DNA of 64,000 nucleotides from an uncultured Campylobacter sp. (GTDB lineage Bacteria > Campylobacterota > Campylobacteria > Campylobacterales > Campylobacteraceae), in the NCBI RefSeq assembly GCF_938041645.1, contig NZ_CALIST010000055.1:1-64000 (forward strand). The letters run 5' to 3'. The notes beneath the pieces are model-generated. The model did no database searches and was not told the origin of the DNA. It saw only the letters and a program-made list of their open reading frames with translations. Shown here one piece after another: positions 18,043 through 26,577 of this stretch. The position numbers and the translations under genes were made by a program. Position 1 is the stretch's first letter, and every line of letters begins with the position of its first letter.

Positions 18043-18422
18043 GGATGGGCTTTGAGCTAGCTTGCGGACCAAATCAAGGGCAGTCTAAATTTTAAAAATT
18101 AACGCCGAGCTTGAAGGCAGAATTTTAGAATTTTAATGGTCGGCGATTAAGAAGCTTGGCTTTCGCGCGATATTTTATATAAAAGCCTTATCTTAAACAA
18201 TACGCGAGCAATCTATATGCTAATTATGCTTCAGTAAAATTTACTACTTTTGAGCAAACATTAAAATTCCAATTTAAATTCTTATTTTAAATCTTATGAC
18301 TTTACTTATAATTATAAATTTGTATAAATTCTATAAATAAATTATTTATTTACCTCTATTTTTTATCTCAAATTCAGGGGGGGGGGTAGAATATCGCCGT
18401 ATTTTCTAAATGAGGAGTTTTT
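18043..18422. other. Gene-free AT-rich stretch with a poly-G tract
   Basis: No gene is supported. Composition becomes strongly AT-rich after about 18180. A run of ten G residues sits at 18377-18386, directly before the lipoprotein gene. Confidence 0.6.
18377..18392 (+). promoter_or_regulatory. G10 tract abutting a -10-like box: candidate phase-variable promoter
   Basis: Ten consecutive G residues (18377-18386) run straight into TAGAAT (18387-18392), a -10-like hexamer, 31-36 bp before the lipoprotein ATG. Poly-G tracts of eight or more are known hypermutable switches in Campylobacter. Here length changes would alter spacing upstream of the -10 box rather than the reading frame. Confidence 0.6.
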
Positions 18423-18938
18423 ATGAAAAACGTATTTTTAGTTGCCTTTTTGGGTGGAATTATGGTGCTATTTAGCGGTTGCGCTAGTATTATTAAGGGC
18501 GGAGGCGACGAGAACTTTACCTTTAAATCCGATCCTACGAGCGCACAGGTTACTATACTGGACTTGAAAGATGCCAATAAAACTATCGTCCAAAACCATA
18601 CTCCTTTTAGCATCGCGCTACATAAAAAACATGCGTTTTTTAGCGGTGGAAAATATTGGGTGCAAGTTACCAAACCTGGTTATAAAGATATCGGTTTTGA
18701 AATTAAAGGCACCGTAAATGGTTGGTATGCAGGGGGTAATCTGATATTTGGCGGACTTCTTGGCTATCTGATTGTTGATCCTGCGACAGGTGCTATGTGG
18801 AATTTGACCCCACAGTTAGCTAAAGATGAAAAGCAGATTGAAGCCAACGAGGGGATAATTACCATAAAGCTTTTGAGTGATCTAAGTAATGAGGATCAGG
18901 CTAAAGTAAGGGTAATGAAGCCTATAGAATACAAGTAG
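18423..18938 (+). CDS. Lipoprotein with PEGA-like and GNLIFGG..VDPATGAMW motifs
   Basis: Protein of 171 aa. The signal peptide ends in the lipobox LFSGC (lipid-modified Cys20). A PEGA-like stretch follows (SDPTSAQVTI ... TPFSIAL ... YWVQVTKPGYKD), then NGWYAGGNLIFGGLLGYLIVDPATGAMWNL. This combination recurs in a family of small outer-membrane lipoproteins of unknown function. GAGGAG precedes the ATG. The gene is lower in GC than its left neighbours and is preceded by a poly-G tract, so expression may switch on and off. Confidence 0.85.
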   Translation: MKNVFLVAFLGGIMVLFSGCASIIKGGGDENFTFKSDPTSAQVTILDLKDANKTIVQNHTPFSIALHKKHAFFSGGKYWVQVTKPGYKDIGFEIKGTVNGWYAGGNLIFGGLLGYLIVDPATGAMWNLTPQLAKDEKQIEANEGIITIKLLSDLSNEDQAKVRVMKPIEYK

Positions 18939-19008
18939 CGCTGCTAAATTTAACTAGGTAAAGCAAATGATTTTTTTAAATGCTTTACCTAAATCAAAAG
19001 AATGAGAT

Positions 19009-19372
19009 ATGGAGAATTTAGGATTAATATTGGGGGTAAAGCTTCTAGTTGGTTTTTTTAGTTGGGGCTATAATATCGGTTTGTCTAAAATTTTATTATC
19101 GTGCTAAAAATATTCAAATGCCTGAAAATACTATAGCAAAAGTATTTGGTGCTACGTTATTTTACGCTCTGTTTTTATTGGAGGCATTATTTGCCCTCGT
19201 CGTTTTACTTGTGCTATATGCGCTGGACTTAATAGTGTGTTCGCTTAAAATTCCATTTAGGGTAATTAACCGAACGGATTTCGAGAGATTTTATTATCTC
19301 CATTTGCCGATAGCGACGATAATAGTTGTAGCTATAATGTTTCTGGCACCGGCATTAAATTCTATGAAGTGA
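19009..19372 (+). pseudogene. Small membrane protein gene interrupted by a frameshift at a T7 tract
   Basis: ATG 19009 opens MENLGLILGVKLLVGFF and then stops after 32 codons. The frame reached by dropping one T from the T7 tract (about 19052-19058) continues without a break as LVGAIISVCLKFYYRAKN to a stop at 19372, giving a coherent three-segment membrane protein of about 120 aa. The downstream part alone has no start with a ribosome binding site; it begins immediately after a stop at a TTG. It is therefore either a slippage-controlled gene, a fresh pseudogene or a sequencing error. Family not recognised. Confidence 0.6.
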
Positions 19373-19387
19373 AAAAAAGGATAAAAA

Positions 19388-20140
19388 ATGAAAATTTTAG
19401 TAATTATTTTGCTGTCTATTACCGCAAGCTTTTGTTATGGAGAATGTGATAGTTTTGAATGCCAAATTAACGCTATTTTGAATAAGTATCCAAATTATAA
19501 TAAAGAAGCAATGCAAGAGCTTACCGCTCTTGCGCAGCAAAATTCTGAGAATTTGCGAATTATGCAAAATATGGGACCCATGGCTTTCTATGATAGAAAC
19601 TATATGCCAACCAATAAAACCAGAACTAAACAACAAGAAGCTCAAGATAATCAACAAATTATGAAAAGATTGGCTAATCTGGACATAGGTGGTACAGAGG
19701 CACAAAATGCTGCAGCCAATGTATTAGCTTCTAGGGCTACAGCCCAAGAAAGGCAATTGATTGATTTACAAGAGGAAGAATTGGATTATATGCAAGTAAA
19801 AGCTCAACAGGAATTTGATAATGCTAAATATATTAACAAATTGCGAATGCTTGAGGCCCTTAATACGCCGGCTCTAGCTGATATAGGCTATGGAAGCAAA
19901 GGCGGATACTCTATGTCTCCAGAGGAAAGAGCTGCTTATGTTAGAAAGTTGACTGGTGATCCTTTGGCTCAAGCGTCTGCAATATCAGAAATCAATGCTT
20001 TAAATAGCAGATTAGATGCCGATAGAGATAGGCAAACTGCGGAATATAATCTTAAAAGATTTAAACTGGCTGAGAGCAGAAAAGTCAATACTAAAAAACG
20101 CGAGGATATAGCGTGCTTTAGTTACCGAATTTCAAAATAG
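19388..20140 (+). CDS. Secreted/periplasmic coiled-coil protein
   Basis: Protein of 250 aa with a signal peptide ending near residue 18 (SFCYG-ECD). The mature part starts with two close cysteines, then is glutamine- and alanine-rich and strongly helical, with heptad-like stretches between residues 80-150 and 200-235. It loosely resembles VirB5/TrbJ-type pilus-tip or periplasmic transfer proteins, but no other conjugation genes are nearby, so that is only a suggestion. AAAAGG precedes the ATG. The composition is AT-rich like the two genes before it. Confidence 0.75.
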   Translation: MKILVIILLSITASFCYGECDSFECQINAILNKYPNYNKEAMQELTALAQQNSENLRIMQNMGPMAFYDRNYMPTNKTRTKQQEAQDNQQIMKRLANLDIGGTEAQNAAANVLASRATAQERQLIDLQEEELDYMQVKAQQEFDNAKYINKLRMLEALNTPALADIGYGSKGGYSMSPEERAAYVRKLTGDPLAQASAISEINALNSRLDADRDRQTAEYNLKRFKLAESRKVNTKKREDIACFSYRISK

Positions 20141-20515
20141 ATAGAATTATATTGCTTTGACGAGTAGCCTTGCCTTAAATAGAAAATATTTTTAAAATTT
20201 TGTAATTTAGTTGTAGAGCATAAAACTTGTTATCGTCGGCTATACTCTTGCTTGCAATTTACCTATAGCGTTTATATATTGATAGGCACTTATTTTTTGT
20301 GCTCTACTTTCATCATAAGGTAAAATTTTGAAGCTTTGATATAATTTACGAGGTAAGTTTTGCGCGAGGCTAAAATTTGTGTATCGTACCTCGCTGCACT
20401 GCTTTACCTCCGCTCGGCAGCCTTATCAGCATCGCATGCCGCTACGTAAAACAAGAAAGCGGATATTTCGCAGCGTTTTTGCCCGTGAGTGCGGCAAGGA
20501 AAAAGCGATAAGCTC
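20141..20515. other. Gene-free stretch holding a 95-bp inverted repeat
   Basis: No gene supported. Contains the imperfect 13-bp inverted repeat at 20213-20307. Confidence 0.5.
20213..20307. repeat. 95-bp element bounded by 13-bp imperfect inverted repeats
   Basis: GTAGAGCATAAAA (20213-20225) and TTTTGTGCTCTAC (20295-20307) match at 12 of 13 positions as inverted repeats. The interior contains a smaller CCTAT...ATAGG repeat. It may be a structured RNA or a MITE-like remnant at the edge of the AT-rich patch. Confidence 0.35.
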
Positions 20516-20608
20516 CTAGAAGCTTTGCGCGGCGGCCTCTTTCAAAAACCGCTTGTTTATGAGCGAATTTTCGATGTCGGGGTGAGCTAGAATGATTAAG
20601 TTTTTCAT
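20516..20608 (-). pseudogene. N-terminal remnant of a flavodoxin-fold NAD(P)H oxidoreductase
   Basis: A 30-codon frame with an excellent AAAGGA site and ATG 20608 encodes MKNLIILAHPDIENSLINKR and then stops after ten more codons. The opening is the classic start of NAD(P)H-dependent flavodoxin-like oxidoreductases (LAHP motif). An intact relative starting MKTLVILSHP is encoded at 21761 on the opposite strand. The rest of the domain is missing, so this is a truncated remnant. Confidence 0.7.
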
Positions 20609-20866
20609 ATTTTCCTTTAAAATTTTGGTGTGGGGCGATAAAATTTGCCGCTAAAATCGCAGATATAGCTCCGATTTAGAAATTTCGCTTTCAAATGATC
20701 GGCGGAATTCTAAGGCAAAATTTCAAAGCGAAATTTTAATGCCGAAGCTTCGACGCTTAAATTTGACGCCGAAATTCCGTAGCAAATTTCAGCGCATAAA
20801 TTTCATATAATTAAAATTTAGCGCCCAAATGCGCCGGAGCCCCGCTTCAAAACGCCGCTTGGCGCT

Positions 20867-21394
20867 TTATTTCCCCGCAGCTAGCAGATCCGCGAGCACC
20901 TTTGCCGCGTGATCTTTCGCCTTGACGCTTTTATAGACCTTTAAAATTTTGCCGTCCTTGCTGATCAAAAAGGTCGAGCGCACGATGCCCAGATACTCGC
21001 GCCCGTAGTTTTTGCGCACCTGCCACGCGCCGTATAGCTTGGCTACTTCGTGCTGCGGATCGCTCAGCAGGATGTGTTTTAGGCTCTGCTTGGCGATGAA
21101 GCCCGCGTGGGATTTGGCGCTGTCGGGGCTGATGCCTACGATCACGCAGTCTGCGGCGATGAAATCATCGTATGCGGCGCTAAATTCGCACGCTTCGGTC
21201 GTGCAGCCTGGGGTGTTATCCTTGGGGTAAAAATACAGCGCGACCCTCTTGCCTGCGAAGTCTTTTAGCGCGACGCTCGCGCCGTCGGCATTTTGCAGCG
21301 TAAAGGCGGGTGCTACGTCTCCTGCTTGCAGCGTGATTTTGCGCTCGCGATCCTCTGCGCTAAACTCGCCTTCGATCTGTGTTTTTTTCTGCAT
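20867..21394 (-). CDS. bcp: Thioredoxin-dependent thiol peroxidase (Bcp/PrxQ)
   Basis: Protein of 175 aa. The peroxiredoxin active site is PKDNTPGCTTEACEF, which carries the peroxidatic cysteine and the PrxQ-type resolving cysteine five residues later. GIVRSTFLI near the C-terminus is also characteristic. It reduces hydrogen peroxide and organic hydroperoxides in the cytoplasm. It carries about 20 N-terminal residues more than most Bcp proteins; AAGGACACG before ATG 21394 supports the longer start. Confidence 0.94.
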   Translation of the reverse strand: MQKKTQIEGEFSAEDRERKITLQAGDVAPAFTLQNADGASVALKDFAGKRVALYFYPKDNTPGCTTEACEFSAAYDDFIAADCVIVGISPDSAKSHAGFIAKQSLKHILLSDPQHEVAKLYGAWQVRKNYGREYLGIVRSTFLISKDGKILKVYKSVKAKDHAAKVLADLLAAGK

Positions 21395-21760
21395 ATCGTG
21401 TCCTTTTTTTTGAAATTTTCGGGCTCGTAGCCCAAATAGCGGCTAAATTTTAATCTTTTTTCATAAATTTATCCTTGCTTGGATAAAATTTTGCCCCGCG
21501 CCGCAGCTGCGCGCGATCGGGTGGATCGCAAGCGAGATCGTTCCAGACAAGAGCGGGCTAGGGGCTTACTTTGCGGCACGCGTAAAAACATTTTGTTGCA
21601 CATGCCTTGAGGCAGTATGGTACGAGAGCGCTTCGTATCTATCGTGCCACGCAAATCCAGGTTCCTTACAAGCAAAATAACGCTCGTTTTCACAACCCTT
21701 CTTAATCTACTTTTAGCTTTTTAACGATATGATTCTGCAAATTTTAACAAAGGAAATAAC
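21395..21760. other. Gene-free stretch
   Basis: No gene I can support. A 74-codon minus-strand frame (21469-21693) has no family features and no ribosome binding site. The sequence is GC-rich and could be decayed coding DNA. A possible -10 box (TATGAT, 21728-21733) precedes the next gene. Confidence 0.45.
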
Positions 21761-22309
21761 ATGAAAACGCTCGTGATCTTATCGCATCCCAATTTCGCCG
21801 CCTCACGTGTGAACAAAGCCCTATCACAGGTCGCAAAGGGGGCTACCGGCATAGAGGTACGCCATTTGGAGGGACTTTACGGCACCGATACTGCGCGCAT
21901 TGACGCTCGCGCAGAGCAAGACGCGCTATTGGGCGCTGAGCGCATCGTATTTTTGTACCCGATGTACTGGCTAAACGTACCGCCTATGCTAAAAGCCTAT
22001 ATCGATATCGTCTTTTCGCATGAGCTGGTGGGTTCCGGCGCGCTTAAAGGCAAGGTCTTGCAGCTTGCGCTAAGCGTCAGCACTCCGCTTGGCGAATACT
22101 CCAAACAGGGCGCTATCGGCTTTAGCTTGGATGAAATTTTAACGCCGCTTAAGATCACGGCAAACTATTGCGGGATGGACTTTGCCGTGCCGTTTATCAG
22201 CAGTGGATTTGAGCCGGGCGAGTTTGGCGACGATGCCGTAGAGGCTGCAGCTGCACGCTTTGGTAAGCTTTTGCGAGGCGAACTAGGCCCCGACGAGTAT
22301 CAAATTTAG
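21761..22309 (+). CDS. NAD(P)H-dependent flavodoxin-fold oxidoreductase
   Basis: Protein of 182 aa of the quinone-reductase/KefF-like flavodoxin superfamily. The opening MKTLVILSHPN is the flavin phosphate region, and FLYPMYWLNVPPMLKAYID near residues 68-86 is the second conserved loop. The family reduces quinones or nitro compounds with NAD(P)H, or gates KefC-type channels; neither partner is seen here. AAAGGA precedes the ATG. It is likely monocistronic. Confidence 0.9.
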   Translation: MKTLVILSHPNFAASRVNKALSQVAKGATGIEVRHLEGLYGTDTARIDARAEQDALLGAERIVFLYPMYWLNVPPMLKAYIDIVFSHELVGSGALKGKVLQLALSVSTPLGEYSKQGAIGFSLDEILTPLKITANYCGMDFAVPFISSGFEPGEFGDDAVEAAAARFGKLLRGELGPDEYQI

Positions 22310-22890
22310 CAAAGCAAATGCCCGCTACCCGCGGTTACGAGCTGAAATTTTACAAGAGTGATTTTATCCGCGGAATCTACGCCTTTTAACGAGCCGATCG
22401 GTTCGATGATCTGTCCGTGCTGCTATCTATCGGCGGGCGCGGTTAGCGCGTGTCGCTTTGATCCGGATCGGCTCACTCTCGGTGCGGACATCTGCGCGAG
22501 GATCGATCACTACTGCGCAAAGCGGCGGCGCATCGCGAGCGCGTAAAATATGAAAGCGCATTGCTATAAGCGAGCGGGCAGAGTGAAGAGGGGTCTGCGT
22601 TTCATAAATATATCGCGCGTGGACTTACCTGCTGCATAGATGCAAAGCCTGCGCGAAACGTGCACTGCGGCAAAATAGGGCAAGACCGCTCTTGGTGTTA
22701 TTGGGGCTGGATGTCGCCGCGCGGGGTGCATCTGCGCGCATGAGAGAAAAGAGCGCTTATAGCGCGATTTGAGCTGCTACGAAATTTGATTTATCAAAAG
22801 AGATTTTTGAAGAAGGAGCGAAATTTATAAAATTTCACTCTTTGATTTTGTGATGTTTAAAGCGTGCACATCGGTTCGCACAATGCAGGA
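22310..22890. other. Gene-free stretch
   Basis: 581 bp without a gene I can support. A GC-rich 62-codon plus-strand frame (22358-22546) has no ribosome binding site and resembles nothing I know. The remainder has frequent stops in all frames and may be decayed coding sequence. Confidence 0.45.
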
Positions 22891-23316
22891 TTATTTTACG
22901 CCGACGATGATTTGAGTAGCTTTTATGATCGCGGTTACTTCGTCGCCGACTGCTAGCGCCAAATTTTTAACAGAGCTGTTTGTGACGATCGCGCTTAGAT
23001 TCTCACCGCCTGCGGTTCTGACATCGATTTCAGCATTGATTGCGCCCTCTTTAACGGCGGTGATTTTGCCTTTTAGCTGGTTCGCAGCACTTAGACGAAG
23101 ATCATTTTCTCCCTTTGAAATGATGACATTTGGGGCTTTGAATAAAAATACCGCCTCTTTGCCCGCTTTTAAGTCCAAAGTTTTTTCAGAATCAACCGTC
23201 ACGGTCGCTTTTAACACGTCGCCGCCTCTGGTTTTAGCTGTGATTAGCGAATTTACCGCACCTATTTTTACGTCGCTTATCGCGACGTGAAGCTGATTTC
23301 TAGCACTTATTGCCAT
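22891..23316 (-). CDS. Di-Mop (TOBE) molybdate-binding protein
   Basis: Protein of 141 aa made of two tandem Mop/TOBE domains. Both begin with the same pattern, SARNQLHVAISDVKIGAVNS in the first and SAANQLKGKITAVKEGAIN in the second. Such molbindins store or buffer molybdate or tungstate in the cytoplasm. ATG 23316 has AAGGAG at ideal spacing and begins exactly at the first domain. No molybdate transporter or cofactor genes are adjacent. Confidence 0.93.
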   Translation of the reverse strand: MAISARNQLHVAISDVKIGAVNSLITAKTRGGDVLKATVTVDSEKTLDLKAGKEAVFLFKAPNVIISKGENDLRLSAANQLKGKITAVKEGAINAEIDVRTAGGENLSAIVTNSSVKNLALAVGDEVTAIIKATQIIVGVK

Positions 23317-23768
23317 AGTTTCTCCTTGTAAAAAAATTACGAGCAATGTTAGCGGCAAATCCTTAAATGAAATTTAAAAATGCTGCATGTAAGAAATTAA
23401 TTTGATTTGTTGCGAATTTATATTAAGTCCACTTTTTAAATTCCTAGCTTGCATTATGAAAAATAGCGTTAAAAAATAGATGAAATTCTAAATTTGCATA
23501 TTAAATCGAGTCATTTTCCTTGAAATTTTGCGTTTTTTTAGAGCTCTGACGCAAAATTTAGCGTTTGTTTTGCGCATCTGCGAAGTGTACATCCGGATAG
23601 AAAATTTATCTCAAATTACGCCTAGTAAGGCTTTAAGAGCGCTCCGCTCACGCCTGTTCGCTGAATTTTACGCCTCGCGCATCGGTTTTTACGAGTGGAT
23701 TTTGGCGAGCGAGGCGATTTTACATTTGCTTTAAAATATGGCGAGCAGTGCGCTTTGAGCGCAAAATT
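23317..23768. other. Gene-free stretch
   Basis: 452 bp, AT-rich near the di-Mop gene. A 68-codon plus-strand frame (23528-23734) lacks a ribosome binding site and conserved features. Nothing else seen. Confidence 0.45.
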
Positions 23769-24125
23769 TTAGCGCACCTTGCTTTGCAGAAAATCACGCA
23801 GAATCATCGCGTGGTTGCAGTGCTCGTCTTTTGCAGCGTATAGTAGCGTGACGACCGGCTCGTTTTTAACCTCTTTCAAAAATTCAGCTACGGCGGGATT
23901 TTGCTCAAGCTCAGCTAAGTAAAGCTCCTTAAAATGGGCGAAATTCTCAGGCTTATGCGCGAAAAGCTTGCGTATTTCGGTGCTAGGCGTTATGTCTTTT
24001 GCCCACATATCAAGCTCCAACGCATCTTTTTTTACGCCGCGCGGCCATAGCCTATCGCAAAGCACGCGAAATCCATCCTCTTCCTCTGCGCTCTCATAGA
24101 CGCGCTTAATTTTAAATTTTGTCAT
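23769..24125 (-). CDS. DUF488 family protein (YeaO-like)
   Basis: Protein of 118 aa with KRVYESAEEEDGFRVLCDRLWPRGV at the N-terminus and VVTLLYAAKDEHCNHAMILRDFL at the C-terminus, which define the YeaO-type DUF488 family. It is cytoplasmic and its function is unknown. AAAGGAG precedes the ATG. It starts 20 bp after the purF stop and so is probably co-transcribed with purF. Confidence 0.93.
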   Translation of the reverse strand: MTKFKIKRVYESAEEEDGFRVLCDRLWPRGVKKDALELDMWAKDITPSTEIRKLFAHKPENFAHFKELYLAELEQNPAVAEFLKEVKNEPVVTLLYAAKDEHCNHAMILRDFLQSKVR

Positions 24126-24145
24126 AGTTTGCTCCTTTAAATTTG

Positions 24146-25492
24146 CTAATCCTTGATGAAATAATCGCCGTCGAAGCTTACGAGCGAGTATTTGCGCTCG
24201 CCCCCAAGCGCTTCTACGAGCTCCGGTACGCTAAGAAACGTGAGGCTGTCGGCGCCTATAAATTTGCAAATTTCATCCGTGCTCATATTTGCGGCGATCA
24301 GCTCGCGCACGCTCGGCGTGTCGATGCCGTAGCGCTCGGGATACTTTAGCTCCGGGCTTGCGATGCACATATGTACGCGCGCCGCGCCCGCATGGCGCAG
24401 AAGCTCGACGATCTTTTTGCTCGTGGTGCCGCGCACGATGCTATCGTCCACGACGACGACGCTTTTGCCGTGCAGTGCCGCCGCGATCGGATTTAGCTTG
24501 AGTTTGACCTTTAAATTTCGCACCTCTTGCGTAGGCTCGATGAAGGTGCGGCCGATGTAGTGGTTGCGCACGATCGCCATCTCGAAGGGCAGCTTGCTCT
24601 CTTGCGCGAAACCAAGCGCCGCCGGCACGCCGCTATCGGGCACGGGCACGACGAAATCGGCCTTTAGCTCTTTACATTTTCGCGCGAGCGCCGCGCCCAG
24701 CTTTTTTCTGACCTCGTATACGTTTTTGCCCTCTACGACGCTGTCGGGGCGCGCGAAGTAGATGTATTCAAACGCGCAAATTCTAGCCTCCGCGGCTTTT
24801 AAAATTTCAAGCGAGCTAAACTCATCCTTGCCCTCTTCGAAGATCACCATCTCGCCGGGCTTTACGTCGCGGATGAACTCGGCCCCTACGAGATCAAATG
24901 CGCAGGTTTCGCTCGCGACGATGTAGCCGCCGTCTTTTAGCCTGCCGATGCTGAGCGGACGCACGCCGTAGCGATCGCGCACGGCAAACATCTTCGAGCG
25001 GCTCAGGATTAGAAGCGAATACGCGCCCACGCACTGCTGCAGCGCCTCGACGATGCGATCTTTTAGATGCTCCTGCTTGCTGCGTGCGATGAGGTGCAGA
25101 ATGTTTTCGGTGTCCATGCCGGACTGAAAAATCGCCCCCTCGCTTACGAGCTTGCGGCGAATTTCGTCTTTATTGATCAAATTTCCGTTATGAACGATCG
25201 AGATCTCTCCTAGCGCGTAGTTGCCAGCTACCGGCTGTGCGTCCTTTAGGCTGTCTGCGCCCGCGGTGCCGTAGCGGTTGTGGCCGATCGCGATATTGCC
25301 CTTTAAAATTTCAAAGCTTGCGGGGCTAAAAACCTCCGTCACGAGCCCCGTGGCTTTGATCGTTTTGATATGATGATTAAAGCTCGAGCTGATGCCGCTT
25401 GCCTCCTGGCCGCGGTGCTGCATGGCAAAAAGCCCGTAATACGCGGTTTTAGCCGCACCTTCGGAATTTATGACTCCCACGATTGCGCACAT
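24146..25492 (-). CDS. purF: Amidophosphoribosyltransferase
   Basis: Protein of 448 aa, the first enzyme of de novo purine synthesis. The N-terminal glutaminase uses Cys2 (MCAIVGVINSEG, Cys exposed after Met removal). GHNRYGTAG and the phosphoribosyltransferase loop VVVDDSIVRGTT near residue 345 are clear. The product is released to purD, which is not in the window. AAGAGG precedes the ATG. It follows dapB and a nucleotidyltransferase remnant on the same strand. Confidence 0.97.
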   Translation of the reverse strand: MCAIVGVINSEGAAKTAYYGLFAMQHRGQEASGISSSFNHHIKTIKATGLVTEVFSPASFEILKGNIAIGHNRYGTAGADSLKDAQPVAGNYALGEISIVHNGNLINKDEIRRKLVSEGAIFQSGMDTENILHLIARSKQEHLKDRIVEALQQCVGAYSLLILSRSKMFAVRDRYGVRPLSIGRLKDGGYIVASETCAFDLVGAEFIRDVKPGEMVIFEEGKDEFSSLEILKAAEARICAFEYIYFARPDSVVEGKNVYEVRKKLGAALARKCKELKADFVVPVPDSGVPAALGFAQESKLPFEMAIVRNHYIGRTFIEPTQEVRNLKVKLKLNPIAAALHGKSVVVVDDSIVRGTTSKKIVELLRHAGAARVHMCIASPELKYPERYGIDTPSVRELIAANMSTDEICKFIGADSLTFLSVPELVEALGGERKYSLVSFDGDYFIKD

Positions 25493-25544
25493 TTTCTAAC
25501 CTCTTAAATTTTATTTTTTAGAAATTTATCTATATTTTGTTTTA

Positions 25545-25736
25545 TCATTTACGGCTCGCCGTCCGGCATTTTGCCGACGCCTTATTAAATAGATCGACTG
25601 AAATTTTAAACATCTCGGCGATATTCTCTCCATCTTTGGCGTAGCTACCGAATAGACCGACTTTGTAAATTCCAAAGCTTTCAAGCTCGGGCTTTAGCTC
25701 ACGTAAAAAATTTAAAATTTCATCTTTAGTTGGCAT
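25545..25736 (-). pseudogene. Truncated MNT-type nucleotidyltransferase
   Basis: A 63-codon frame encodes the start of a minimal nucleotidyltransferase: a short helix, then GIYKVGLFGSYAKDGENIAE. In intact members the GSxAxG loop is followed by a catalytic Asp-x-Asp within about ten residues. Here the sequence instead runs into unrelated MFKISVDLFNK and stops, so the catalytic aspartates are gone. Intact relatives are usually the MNT partner of HEPN toxins; no HEPN gene is present. It is probably a deletion remnant between dapB and purF. Confidence 0.65.
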
Positions 25737-25765
25737 TTTTTCCTCTTAAATTTAGCCGCAAAGGC

Positions 25766-26527
25766 CTAGATTCCTAAGCAGTCGTCGATACCGTAAAGCC
25801 CGCTATTTTGGGACGCTAGCCAAACTGCGGCCTTTATCGCGCCTCTGGCAAAGGTCGCGCGCGAAGTTGCCGTATGATTTAGCTCGATAAATTCGCCATC
25901 TCCGTAAAATCCCACGGTGTGGCGCCCGACTATATCGCCTCCGCGCAGCGACATCACGGCGATCTCGTCCTTGCCGCGCTCGCCGATGAGCCCGTCGCGA
26001 CCGCTTACGCGCACGTCTTTTAAGCTTAGCTCGCGTGCGCTTGCGGCGCTTTCCGCAAGGCTCATCGCCGTGCCGCTCGGGGCGTCTTTTTTGTGGCGGT
26101 GGTGCATCTCTAAAATTTCGCAGTCAAAATCGCGCAGGCTCCTGCTGGCAAGCGCTACGAGTTTATTTAGCACCGCGACGCCCAGGCTCATATTCGTAGC
26201 GTGCAGTACGGGCATCTTCGCGCCGCATTCGTGCAGTAGCCGCTCGCCCTCTTCGCCCAGAGCCGTCGTGCCGATGCAAAGCGGCTTTGGGTGCGAAAGC
26301 GCAAATTTCATTAAGCTTATCGCGCCGTCTCGGATCGTGAAGTCTATCACGACGTCACAGCAGCTAAAAAGCTCGTCGTAGCTGCTTACTACGGCGCAGC
26401 TTGGCGTATAATCAAGCGGAGCAATCGTGTAGATCACGCTTGCTCGCGCCTGATCGAAATTTTTCAGGCATTCGTAGATCATCGTGCCCATTCTGCCACT
26501 TCCGCCGTGAATTCCTATATTTATCAT
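25766..26527 (-). CDS. dapB: 4-hydroxy-tetrahydrodipicolinate reductase
   Basis: Protein of 253 aa in the lysine/diaminopimelate pathway. [15 protein letters not shown] is the NAD(P)H-binding loop. [15 protein letters not shown] near residue 140 holds the catalytic His and the substrate-binding residues. AAGGAG precedes the ATG. It supplies DAP used by MurE, whose gene is also in this window. Confidence 0.97.
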   Translation of the reverse strand: MINIGIHGGSGRMGTMIYECLKNFDQARASVIYTIAPLDYTPSCAVVSSYDELFSCCDVVIDFTIRDGAISLMKFALSHPKPLCIGTTALGEEGERLLHECGAKMPVLHATNMSLGVAVLNKLVALASRSLRDFDCEILEMHHRHKKDAPSGTAMSLAESAASARELSLKDVRVSGRDGLIGERGKDEIAVMSLRGGDIVGRHTVGFYGDGEFIELNHTATSRATFARGAIKAAVWLASQNSGLYGIDDCLGI

Positions 26528-26577
26528 CGCCGCTCCTTAAATTTTAATCCGCTTAGTATAGCCAAATTTTGCTTACA

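Noticed and set aside
19388..20140. VirB5/TrbJ conjugation protein
   Set aside because: Only general helical and signal-peptide similarity; no other transfer genes nearby, so kept as an unknown secreted protein.
21469..21693. 74-codon minus-strand frame
   Set aside because: No ribosome binding site, no motif, high Arg content from GC-rich DNA. Could be part of a decayed gene or repeat but cannot be supported.
22358..22546. 62-codon plus-strand frame with several cysteines
   Set aside because: No start signal and no domain; surrounding sequence has stops in all frames.
23528..23734. 68-codon plus-strand frame
   Set aside because: No ribosome binding site; composition like non-coding DNA.
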